This document shows positions 11,762 to 22,544 of a DNA stretch of 64,000 bases, in pieces. The stretch covers positions 62,001-126,000 of the forward strand of contig JAGTWJ010000007.1 in assembly GCA_020064725.1 (NCBI GenBank). The letters are read 5' to 3'. The translations under genes and the position numbers were made by a program. The DNA is from Drechslerella dactyloides. Its lineage: Eukaryota > Ascomycota > Orbiliomycetes > Orbiliales > Orbiliaceae. Position 1 is the stretch's first letter. Each line of letters begins with the position of its first letter. The notes beneath the pieces are model-generated. The model was given only the letters and a program-made list of their open reading frames with translations, made no database searches and was not told the origin of the DNA.

Positions 11762-13096
11762 TCAAAAGGCGAGGTACTTCCAGCGAGCGCAGCCCGGCCC
11801 ATTGCTTACAACCTTGGGCGCTTCATCATAAGGGTTGGCCAGGCGAAAGGTCGCGGCGCTGCAAGTTCTGCCCGAGCCAGCCAACCACAAGTCGCATTGT
11901 GCGTAATCCGGTGGAAAAACAGGCTCCTGGCCTGGCTTGCATAAGCCATCGGTCTCCCAAGGACAGGGAGCCCCCCATCCCTGCAAATACGACCAAAGGC
12001 TGCCTAAGCAATCCGACCTGGCTTGGCAGGCATTACAACACCCAATGTCAGATGTATCGTTTGTCCTGAACGAATAATCCCCGGGGCCATATGCAGATAT
12101 ATGATAGAGAAAGTCTGCCCTTTCTTGAGGCATTGGGGCCCGGTTTCGGTCACCGCAGGCGGCGTAAACCGTTTGCTGTGGCAGGTATGATGTGACCGTT
12201 GAGTTTCCGGTAACAGTAGAGGTCAAAGTAGTTGTGAAGCTCGGGCCAACGGTTCTAACCAAAGATTCCGTCCAGTGCAGCGTTATAGCATTAGTAGGTG
12301 TATAATGAACCCAGTATGTCGGCGGTATATGGACCGTTTGGGTTGTTGTCCGACCAGGCAGTCGACTTATTCTCCTCCCCACCGTCTGCGTGATAGTAGT
12401 TACGAATGTGACCCTGATGGTTTTTTTGCATGTCACCGCGACGGGGTAGTTTGCACGACGACCGATTCCCACTGGCGCGACATTAGGGATGCCAACTGGG
12501 AGGGGCTCCGCAAATGGTCCAGCCAATGGCTCTGCGATAGGCTTTGATACCGGATCCGGGGCAGGTTCAGCCGCCCGGCGGAACTTCTTCGCGGGCAGGT
12601 CGGTGTAGAGAGCAGAGTTGGTTGGGTCGTTCAGGACGGCGACGAAGCCAACAGGTGTGGGTACGGACCTTGGAGGTGGAGTTACAACAACCGTCGTCGT
12701 CCCGGGGTTTATCGTCGTAGTAGTATAGATAGTATAGTACAACGACGTGGTAACCGTAGAAGTCCAGACCGTCGTCACAGAGGACACCGTGAGGACCGTG
12801 GAGGTAGAGGTAGGATGGGCGGTAATCGTGGTTGTAGCAAGCAGGTTAGGATCCCTGGATGTCACCACGTCGACTGTGACTGTAGTCGTGACAGCACGGC
12901 TCACCGTTCTAAATTCGGTGTAAGTTGACCTTGTGACAGACTTGGGCTGCTTCGTCGTGTATCGTGTCGAACAGCTCAGAAAGGACTGCACGTCGTCGTA
13001 TGCGCAGGTACCAGCTGGGGCCGCGCAGTGCGCCGCTTCGGTGACCAGGAACAGGGTCAATAGCCCGGACAAGATGCTATTCCTGCCGAACAACAT
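11762..13096 (-). CDS. Secreted Thr/Ser-rich protein with Cys-rich C-terminal domain
   Basis: Intronless, 444 aa. A signal peptide is visible (residues about 1-24, hydrophobic core LSGLLTLFLV, Ala-Cys-Ala-like cleavage site). Residues about 50-145 and 230-320 are runs of TTTV, TSTV and TTTI typical of heavily O-glycosylated cell-wall or extracellular stalks. Between them is a Pro/Ala/Glu-rich spacer with PIAEPLAGPFAEPL. The last 120 residues hold about eleven cysteines, including CCNAC, in a pattern resembling PAN/apple-like domains of secreted fungal proteins. It has no GPI-type C-terminus. A role at the wall or in adhesion is inference. Confidence 0.75.
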   Translation of the reverse strand: MLFGRNSILSGLLTLFLVTEAAHCAAPAGTCAYDDVQSFLSCSTRYTTKQPKSVTRSTYTEFRTVSRAVTTTVTVDVVTSRDPNLLATTTITAHPTSTSTVLTVSSVTTVWTSTVTTSLYYTIYTTTTINPGTTTVVVTPPPRSVPTPVGFVAVLNDPTNSALYTDLPAKKFRRAAEPAPDPVSKPIAEPLAGPFAEPLPVGIPNVAPVGIGRRANYPVAVTCKKTIRVTFVTTITQTVGRRISRLPGRTTTQTVHIPPTYWVHYTPTNAITLHWTESLVRTVGPSFTTTLTSTVTGNSTVTSYLPQQTVYAACGDRNRAPMPQERADFLYHISAYGPGDYSFRTNDTSDIGCCNACQARSDCLGSLWSYLQGWGAPCPWETDGLCKPGQEPVFPPDYAQCDLWLAGSGRTCSAATFRLANPYDEAPKVVSNGPGCARWKYLAF

Positions 13097-15010
13097 AGTC
13101 TTTGCGTAAGGCCGACTCAGGAGCGTTCCGCTGTTCGCGAGGACGATATCGATACTAACAATTTAGCTTCTAGGCTAGACTGATCCGGATAAGAATATTT
13201 AGAAGGTACGTCAGACAAGATGCATACAGCTGACGATCGACAACCACCCAGTCGAGCAAAGATTACGGAAGGCAGTTGCGTTCCGGGCGTCTTTTTATAT
13301 TCGATCGATCGAGCTGAAATCGATATCTGCCCAGCTGAACCATCACAACTAGCTAGCCAAACCCATGCGGCCACAATCGTCTGATATCATGGCACAATCT
13401 TGGTCAATTGATCAAGTACCTGCGCCCGGGAGCCAAGCATCATTAGTCACCCTGCAGCATTCACGCCAGAGACTTGTAAGTAAGTACATACACTTAAGTA
13501 TTTACTTGGTAAGTTCAGCCCGTGCTTGGGTTGCATTAGTCGCGCCGAGGAAATCCTTCCGAGCAGACGTCTACAATCCCGTCGTTAGACTGTGGTCATA
13601 TGATCATGAGATCACTGGCCTTCTCATGGCATTTTTGACTCACGCCACCACGCGTCTCTATATAGCTCTGGCGGCCGGTGCATCTCGTCCAATAACCATA
13701 AGCGACAAGTAAACCCCAAGAAGCTTGAAGATATTAGCCTATCAGCCGAATGGAGCCAGTGTTAGAAACAAGTGCTGTCCGGTCTATTCTTAAGTGTGTA
13801 TATGTAGCCAAGAATCAGAAGGCAGGTTGCAAGGCCCGTCACACAGGATTCGAAGGCGGTCGGTTGGGCAAATCGCCTCTAATGCTGCCGTGTTGCTGCA
13901 GCAGACACCACAAGCGGCTGGTTTCCATTCTTGGAACTATAGTAACGACGCCAAATGGCCCTGGACCAGCTGGGCTGAGCGGGGCACCGCAGACTGCAGC
14001 CTCTCAAGGCGCGATTCTCCGGTCCACAGCGGCGATATCATGAATTTCGCCAGTTAGCTGGTACTATGCACATGACCCCGAATTTGCGAGACAAACACGT
14101 GCTTTCTGCGAGCCTGCGAAATATTGATTTTGCGGTCGTATGATCTTATCGCCGAGATTCGAAAGCGGAGGGCCGGGTCTCAGAAAGGTTTCGAAAATTC
14201 CAAGCCATGGCAATACGAAATGTGCAGTATAAGTATTAATATATTTTATAAATTTAGACCTTTTGGATCCTGCAGGGCCTTAGTTATAATATAGCTTACA
14301 CGATATCGATAACGATTGTATCAGCTTAAGACCGATATCACATTGATCCAATACATTCCATTCGTCGGCCACTCGGTCATCCGCTGTCCGCCGCGCCTGC
14401 CCGCTGATTGGTCAGGAGCCCCGGATCGCTTAAATTATATAAGTAATCTCTCGACGTACCCGCAACAGAAAACGTGAACCAGAGGTACCTGCAGGTCAAA
14501 CCGCTGATCCTACGTCTAGAGCATCGGTTACCAATCAATCAAACACGGCGTACCCGCGATCGCCGCTCCTTACTAAACGGGAATGTCCCGATGGATATTC
14601 GAGAGTATCACCAACCTTGAGCCCCCGTCGCGATAGGTCTTTGGAGATTGCTCCGGACCCCATGATCCACTGCCTTGCCACAGCTGCAGCTGAAGACAGC
14701 ATGATGAGTATTCAGATTACAGGGTCGCGCCTGTCGGGCTTGTGGGGTCTGCGGGGCTCGCGAGGAAGCGTCCGTACCGACTGTTGGGAGATATGCACAT
14801 GCGAGCAAAACGGTTCCCCGCTGGACTCCTATCAATCCCCTTTATATTATTTTGCCGACTTGCCGGTATGAATGGCTGGCACTGGGTGTATATATAGATG
14901 GCCTACTCGCGCCTGGCGGTGGCCTCTATATTCTACAATATCTCACAATCGTGCATTTGAAAGGTCGCCGGTCTTGTAGCTGAATCCCCCCACAATATCT
15001 GTCAATCAAA
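13097..15010. other. Divergent intergenic region
   Basis: About 1.9 kb between two divergent genes for secreted proteins. It holds alternating purine/pyrimidine and AT-rich tracts around 14220-14330. TATA-like sequence near 14890-14935 lies 75-120 bp before the next gene's ATG. No coding feature is supportable. Confidence 0.5.
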
Positions 15011-16234
15011 ATGATCCTGTTCGCCTCTTCACTGGTTCGAGGACTATTGCTGCACATATGCATATTGTGCGCCTATGTAGAATCCGCAGCGATCCACAAA
15101 CGGGCGCCACCTGGAGTTCCTCAGTACGCTCTCGACTATGCACCACTCGTCTATCTCCACTCTGACGATCCATACCGACCCTCCGACATCTCCTCCATGC
15201 TAGCTAACACTCGGTTGGAAGTCGATTATAAACCTGTCGGCGGGGTCCCTTCGCCTTTAACATTAGACAATCTGAATATCTTGAACGACTTCGGAGGCCA
15301 ATCCGGATATTTGACGGCTTTGAACGACGTCAGTGCCAATACTCAGCAAGCCTGGTTGAAAGGCGTAACCCCAGACTCGAACGGCAAAATAAATGGGGCT
15401 GTTCCTGCAGCTGTTATCGTCAACGAGAAAGACTCAGTCACCACAGATGTGTTTTACTTTTATTTCTACAAGTGCGTACATTGGTCGCGATATCATACTG
15501 CTAACTCTCCTCTTTGACGTGAACTACTGAAGCCAGCATCTAACATATGCCGCGTCCTCTTAGTTTTAATGCTGCTCCGCCCGTTCTCGGTCTTATCTTT
15601 GGCAACCACGTTGGCGATTGGGAGAACATCATGGTTCGGTTCCAAAACGGCAAACCATCTGCGGTCTGGTATTCACAGCATGCGGAAGGCCAAGCATTCA
15701 CGTATGCCGCGACCCGCAAAATTGGCCAGAGAGTAAGGAGACACCCCCAATTCCGATGTGATTGTCTACGCAGCATTCTGTCCAAGTCACCTGCTAACAG
15801 TTTGGGATGATCAGCCTATCGGATACAGTGCCAAAGGCTCTCACGCCAACTATGCAATCGATGGCAAGCACGACCATACGATCCCAGGCGTCAATCTCCC
15901 AGGTAGTTTCTTCCTTACGGATGATACCAACGCTGGCGTTCTATGGGATCCCCTTCAATCCGCGTACTTTTACAAGTTCGACGGCAACTCGAATACTTTT
16001 ACTCCGTATGATGTCACCACCCCGGTGAACTGGCTATACTACCAAGGCCACTGGGGAGACAAGCAGTATCCTACTTCCAATCCCAACCAAATGATTCTAT
16101 TCAAACAGCCGAAATTTGCAGATGGTCCAGGGGGTCCTATATTCAAGGAGCTGCAACGGTCAGATGTGTGTCCGAGTAACGTGAAACCGTGCTGGATAAG
16201 ACCCTTTCTTATGCCGAAGAAGGCGAAGGCCTAG
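15011..16234 (+). CDS. Vps62-family secreted protein
   Basis: Three exons (15011-15471, 15564-15732, 15815-16234) give 349 aa. The N-terminus is a signal peptide followed by a basic HKRAPP site. The family blocks are all present and in order: YAPLVYLHSDDPYRPSD near the N-terminus, GNHVGDWENIMVRF, VWYSQHAEGQAFTY, KGSHANYA, and DHTIPGVNLP towards the C-terminus. These identify the fungal Vps62/TDA6-like family (Pfam Vps62), named after a yeast gene whose loss perturbs vacuolar sorting. Many filamentous-fungal members look secreted and their biochemical role is unknown. Both introns (92 and 82 nt) fall between conserved blocks. The C-terminus is short and basic (MPKKAKA). Confidence 0.88.
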
Positions 16235-17994
16235 ACCAAAAAGGAACCGAAGTCGTGAGGCCTACCGAACGACGAGGGCGGCGTTAAGGTTATAATCTGT
16301 ATCTATTTGCTGGGCTCTATATGTATATATCTAGATTTTGGTCAGCCGCTAGCTGGCTAGCGGACAAAGAAGAATAGTAAACCGCCTCTAAATTGGCAAA
16401 CCCGCAGGCACTACGTACGGTTATAAAATTATGCCCCATTGCGCATCATTCAAATGCTCCACTAGCCGGATGGTGACTCGCATCGTTGCAAAAGAGGGGG
16501 AATGCGTTGCTGTTCATTGTGTCACCCAGTCCAATGTTCCTCCAAGTTAAACTTCCCGGCCCGGAGCTAGCCTACCGCATCCGGCTCTCCTTGGTTTGAT
16601 TTGGTAACGGCCCATTTGGTGCAATTTCAGGGTCTGGATTGGTCTCGGGTCTGGATGGGTCTTTGCATGAGTAGCCGTTATTGATCTTTGGATTAAAAGA
16701 GCTTTTGGTACCTCACACAACCTAGCTTGATCATGCCAAATAGCCACACTCATGATCCTATAATTATTTTGTCAATACCACCCTTTCATTACAATGATAC
16801 CTTCAGCCTCTCTACGCCACTCGGTTATAGGTACACGGACAAAGAACACCGTACGTATCCAGGCTTATTCCAATGTGAGGACCAATCCCGTTGCCAGGCT
16901 GAACACAACCCAGGCGGCATATGACCTAACGAAACTCCCAAATACGTGAAAATTTATCACCAACGTGATCAAGGGCGATTACCTCGCGAATGGGTATGGC
17001 ACTGGCGTAGAAATTTGGTTGCTGCCTAGTGCTTCCACACGTTTGACAATAGAATGACCGTCCCAATGTCAGACCTTCTGCCACGTCCATCCGTCGTCAT
17101 ACGAGCGAGATAGCACGACATATAGCACGAAATGTTAGTTTCATCATGCTGGTCTCATAATATATCGATATGTCGCAGGGCAATATTGCACATTGCCAGA
17201 CTTTGCTCGTGTCGGGTCTGAATTTTGCATTGCAGATACTATATAACACGGCATTCAGCCAGATCTGCAGATATACCGGATGAAAGATATATCTTCAGCA
17301 AAACTATTTAAAACGATGAGCTGAACTTCTGGAGGCGCCTTTGCCTCGCGTTCGGAAAATATCAGTTATTTATTATGTAGAAGCGCAGTTCCTTCTACTT
17401 ATAAAATCCTGTTGGACCCTGTGCCAGCAGGGGCCCGACGCGTTGTTGGAGAAAATGCAACAGCAAGGCGGCGCCCCGCGGTCCACCACTGAAAGGTTAA
17501 TCTTGCAGACGAAAGTTCCACATCTTCACCTGCTCATGAGCGCTCATACAACCAAGATTGAATGTTTCGCGAACTATAGCCAATAGAGACACCCGTCTTT
17601 AATTGATTGGCTTTATGTCTCACGGCCAGTCGGCAAGCAAGTTGCGCTCGACGAATTCTCCAGAATTTTATCATTGCATTGGCTAAATTTTTTATTGGAT
17701 GCTCCAGATCTGCTTATAAATTCACATTGACGGCAGTTGCCAACGCCGACTTTCCATCATCCACGCTGCTAGTAGGCAAATAAATGCATTCTGCGTCCAC
17801 TTCAACTCGTAACAAGTCTTTTCAACGTCATCTAGCGCCGTCTACGGTCCAGATACGCTTTTTCGCGTCGAAGCCTCTATAGTTCTATCCTCCGTTATAG
17901 CGTTACGTATACGTCACACGCACCGACTACTTGACACACGCCAACTTCCCAAATCCCAAGCCGGCTCGGAACGTTCGCTTGTCAACAGCCTAAG
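16235..17994. other. Intergenic region
   Basis: About 1.8 kb, AT-rich in places (16320-16440, 17150-17310). The 81-codon frame at 17341-17586 starts at a non-ATG codon and has no recognisable features. The last 200 bp are C/T-rich before the GST start, consistent with a promoter and 5' UTR. Confidence 0.5.
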
Positions 17995-18744
17995 ATGCAG
18001 CACAACTTCTGGCCACACCCTTCCCGACCGGGCATCCCAACGGTCTACAGCCTCACGTCCTCCAGCGCCATTCGGACGCTTTGGGCGCTCGAGGAGCTGG
18101 TAGCAAACGGCAAGCTTGAGCAATACAATGTCAAGACATACAAGCGTCAAATGGGATCTGCCCCACCAGAATTGAAGGAAGGCTTCCGTCTCGGGATGTC
18201 ACCAGCTCTCTCCGTAGCTCCAGCCACTGCACCAGACGAGCCGCCTACGACGTTGGTAGAGAGCAGACTCATCAACCAATTCCTCGCAGACCACTACAGC
18301 GATGGAATCTGGAACCCCACTACAAAAGAAGATCAAGCGCGCGACGTCTACTTTCAAGAATTTGCGAACAGTACTCTCCAAACACGAGCCGGAATGGTTC
18401 TGACAATGGATATCATTCCTCAGCCAGTCCCGTGGCCATTCAAAATCCTCGCTATGGCCATTTTCCGCCCCATTGCCAACGTCTTAAAGAAGGGCTTAGT
18501 CGGACCGCTCGAGCTCATGGAAGACTCCCTCTCCGAAGAGAACCCCTGGTTCTCAGGTCCAGCGATGGGTCTCGCTGATTTCTGCATGGTCTTTTCGGTG
18601 GATATCTGCGTCGCAAGAGGTTATTTGGATGCGAAGAAGTACCCTAAGATTACCCAATGGCACAAGACCGTCCTCGACCTTCCAACCTACAAGTCAGCCA
18701 TCAGCAAAATGGGCTCCTACAACTTGAACTCCTTCGACATATAA
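17995..18744 (+). CDS. Glutathione S-transferase
   Basis: Intronless, 249 aa. The N-terminal half has a thioredoxin-fold start with TVYSLTSSSAIRTLWALEEL, the expected glutathione-site serine region and first helix. It continues through YNVKTYKR and MSPALSV to VESRLINQFLADHY, which corresponds to the conserved ESxxI segment. The C-terminal half is helical and ends with LADFCMVFSVDICVARGYLD and YPKITQWHKTVLDLPTYKSAI, the usual GST C-terminal pattern. It probably conjugates glutathione to electrophiles or has a related peroxidase role; the substrate is unknown. A hydrophobic stretch near residues 140-165 (VPWPFKILAMAIF) may allow membrane association. Confidence 0.88.
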   Translation: MQHNFWPHPSRPGIPTVYSLTSSSAIRTLWALEELVANGKLEQYNVKTYKRQMGSAPPELKEGFRLGMSPALSVAPATAPDEPPTTLVESRLINQFLADHYSDGIWNPTTKEDQARDVYFQEFANSTLQTRAGMVLTMDIIPQPVPWPFKILAMAIFRPIANVLKKGLVGPLELMEDSLSEENPWFSGPAMGLADFCMVFSVDICVARGYLDAKKYPKITQWHKTVLDLPTYKSAISKMGSYNLNSFDI

Positions 18745-21700
18745 CGGATGTTCATTCAGCGCTGTCTGCAAGCATCTACCACTTAGCCTACGAAAGACCA
18801 AATATGTTATTCGAGACTTCCACCCGATTCTGCGGAAGAACAGCTACCGAGGTAAAGACTATAGATTTATCTCCAGACCATACAGTATTGTGGAACTGCC
18901 GGCACTCCAGGGGTGTCGGCTTAATGTCTTCAAGGATGCGAGCTGACCTTTATTTCCCATTTTGATTACTCCATTAATTTTCATTTTTGCCAGTGTATCG
19001 TAAGTACACTGTAACTACGAGCACTGTTTCGCACACATGCTTTAGCCGAGAGAATGCGCACGCACCGCTTCCGCCGGCTAATATCCCGGGGGAAGGCGAG
19101 GTTCAGACACGATGTAAAATTGCAGGGCTCAGATGATATCTTGTCGTTCAGATTTCTTAATTCCATAGATCTACGTGTATATGCTGAAACGATTATATTT
19201 GCATCGCGATATCGTATTACGTTGATGTAAACATGAAAGGGCATCAGTCGATCCCGTATACGTATTCGGTGCCAAGCGTGCCTTAAACCAGATAACCACG
19301 TCGATTGACTGGAAATGCAGGTGACATTATCGATCCTTCTGGGGTAGGCACATGCTGAACGCATAAACCTAAACATGTCGGCGGCACGTACCTGCAGCTC
19401 GCTAGACCGTTCTAGCACGTTCCTTGGAGCTTCAATATCATGAGGTATTTAATATCCCATGCCTGCACTAGACCCGGGCCGCATGTTCAGGTGTGACAAG
19501 ACGCGGAAGACAGGCCAAATAGACATAGAGCACCGGTAAGCTTTCGAGGTCACAAGTCTGACACTCGTATATATAACCTCGCCCGCCATAGGGCACACGA
19601 AGATCTGGGGAAAGAGTCTCACAGTCCTTTACTAGGGTGTCGAACCGGGATCCTGATAAATGCAGACCAGGTTCGGAGCCACAGACAGGGAACGGGACCA
19701 CGATACCTACGCAACCTGCTACACTTGTATCCACGTTCAAGCATTCGTCTGGCGTGCGTTTATACTTGTTCCTGCCACTGCAAAAGGCATCGCAGGCGGA
19801 TGGTGCAATAGATACCCTCACGCTAAACAGGGGGGTTCTCCGAAATCCTGGATATGTCAATACCAGGGCGTATTTCCTGGGCAGTTAGGTAAGATCCGGC
19901 GGGTACGAGTGAGGGGCGCTATACGTTGCTCCCCTCCTGCTCGTTGCCATCCTCAGAATCACGATACCCCAAAATGATGAGTTTGGCATTCTGGAAACTC
20001 GTTCCAGCAACGAGGGCTCGTATCCAACTGTTAACAACTAGACGATGCTCAACGGCCTTAATCCGGAGTGGAGATAAGATGCCATGTAGCCTAGCCAACT
20101 AGTCCGCCTATCTTTGACCCGGAAAAAGTACGCACGTGTATACGTACCCTGTCCATGTGTTCTCCTGGGCGCGTGTGCTTATGAATGCACACACTACGCA
20201 TATACCTACATCCCCTGCGATATCGGTACGTGCACGTTGTCTATCTCCTTTTGCCAACCAGCTGCCTTTGCGTATCCGCCGGCAAAGCCAATTTCATAAT
20301 CCGCGTCTCGCGAAGCTTTATGAACTAAGCACCTGTGTCATGAGGGAATCATGCCGAGAAGTTGGATGATATCACCGGTACCAACTGATGAGCACTCGTA
20401 TCCTTACAACCGGAAGGTTCATGGACTGGATATTCTCTAATTCGTGTCCAGGGCAGCACGCCTCTGGTTAAATGGTACCTTGTTCTTGTCTGTCGCATGT
20501 CTGTCCAATCTCCCAATCCTTGAAGTTCTCACGAGCCTCGCGATAATGTAATCTGTAATCTGAAACTTCGGCTAGGCAGAATCACAACAGGCAGTCAATC
20601 GGCCACCTTCCTCATTCGCCTCGGGGACTACTCGATGACCGCCATGCGCGCCGTCCAAGTCGGTTGCAGGCCCATGGATGAACAGGTACATAGAGTATGT
20701 AAGTTCACTGGCATGTGCATGGCCACGGGGAAAATTCCAATATATCGCAATTCAGATTGCAGCTCCGCAACTGCGGACATGATGTACGAGCACAAGATCG
20801 GAATACACCGCCGATGCAAATTTTTACTGCTCTGGATTGGGAAAGCAGCAGGCATGCAATGCGTTGCAAAAGTTGGATTCCCGGGTTAGTTTGCAGCCTG
20901 AGTGGGATTCGAGGGTTACAGTGCATCCGTGCGGCGCGCTCGCAAACGCTGCCTTCGGGCGGCAATCGACCCGATTGCGATAATGCAAATCGAGGAGAAG
21001 CGTGGTCTATTGCTTCAGTCGTCAGAAGTACCTAGGTAGCTAGTAGCAGCATATGCAACGGAACATCCTAAATCACTCAGTCTCCCGATTCAACACATAG
21101 GCAATTACCTGGAACGCGGACGAAATTGTTCCAAGTCCGATCGAGGTTTAATGTTTCCTGTCGGCGCACAAGTTTGAGTTTAATTTGCCCATCAAAGAGA
21201 CAAGCCTATCCCATTAGAGGACTCCAAACCCACGGCTCGCTTGACTCTGATCAGGTTCGAGCGATGAAAACTCGGGAGCCAATCATCCACAGTCGGGTGG
21301 AATGTTCCAAGTCAGCCTCTCGATCGAGACCCGCAGGCTGAGGCGAGCTCGGGCAAGAGGCAATATTGGCGGCTGCCGTGGGCGGGACGGAACTTGTCCC
21401 GTGCGGTGAGTGATCTCATAGCGCACGGTGATGCCGCACGCGATATCTATAATGTATTGACTTATGCACTTACATTTGGATGCACACCGAGATAACATTG
21501 GCATGCTGTTAGCGTTGAGGTTAGGTCCCGTGCATGTGCTTGTGTTTCAAGATGAGTGTCGTCGACCTCGACCAGACGGCGAACGGGCGTCGAGCGTTTA
21601 GCGCCTCCGTAGCGTCCTAGCCGGGGAATCCCTCGAGCCAAACGTTCCTCAGTAGACGGGCCGGGAGACAGGCTAGTCGCACACAAGGCGTTTTCTAGGA

Positions 21701-22544
21701 CTTCGCAAGAATTCTCGGCCGTAACTTGTATGGTGAAACTTGACAGTTTTGCGCAGGAACACAGCTATACCGTTAACGCGTTACAATATGCGATACCGCT
21801 TGATAGTCGGTTCGGTTGATACGTATTGCATATACATGCATCTGTAGAGTTAAAGGCGACGCGTAATGAAGACACGCTGCGTATACGTGTACAAATTTAA
21901 ACTGAGTAAGTACGGATAGGTATTTGTGTGCATGTGTGTATATAAGGCGCCCTGAGGGCTATATTGTACATATTGTATAGCGGAAAGAGTTCAAGCCTCC
22001 AACGTCAGTTGTAACAAAATAAAAAGGGTTCCGAGCCCCATGTAGCTCGAAGGAAAGGCCCAGACCTCCCCCGCCCATATTGCAAAAATAGAGGAAAGCA
22101 AACAGGGAAATTATATTGAAAGAAAGAGAAAAAGGAAATAGTCAAGACAAGGCACGTTAGCCAGGAGAGTGACCCGTCGCAAGGATCCGAAGTCAGAGCT
22201 TCTGTTGCTCTCCCAGGATTGAAAGGGGATACAGGAACAGGAAAAGTAACTTTTGTTGGACGCTTACCCAAACCAATTAGCAGGAAGAATATTCTAGAGC
22301 GGGACCGGCCAGACCCAACTCCAATTGCAAATACATAGAAGAAAAAAAGCGAAAGCGAAACCCGTGACGCCAGACAGATCCAATGTAGTGCGATCCCACC
22401 GAAAAGCAAAGCCCCTGATTTTCTTTGCAGAATTACGTGTATACAACCTGATGAACCTGGAACAAAGGAAATTTGGAAAAAGAATGGAGGGAGGCATGGC
22501 AAACCCTCAGACATATCGATAGCTTTTTTTTGTTTTTGCTTATG
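18745..22544. other. Gene-free interval of 3.8 kb
   Basis: Many short ORFs on both strands overlap one another and none has domain-like composition. Base composition looks balanced, not strongly AT-rich. A palindrome copy is at 21029-21038. The segment 22005-22544 is purine-rich on the plus strand and probably includes the 3' UTR of the CRIB gene on the minus strand. Confidence 0.5.
21029..21038. repeat. Palindrome TACCTAGGTA, copy 2 of 3
   Basis: Exact 10-bp palindrome followed by GCTAGTAG, in intergenic DNA. Confidence 0.7.
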
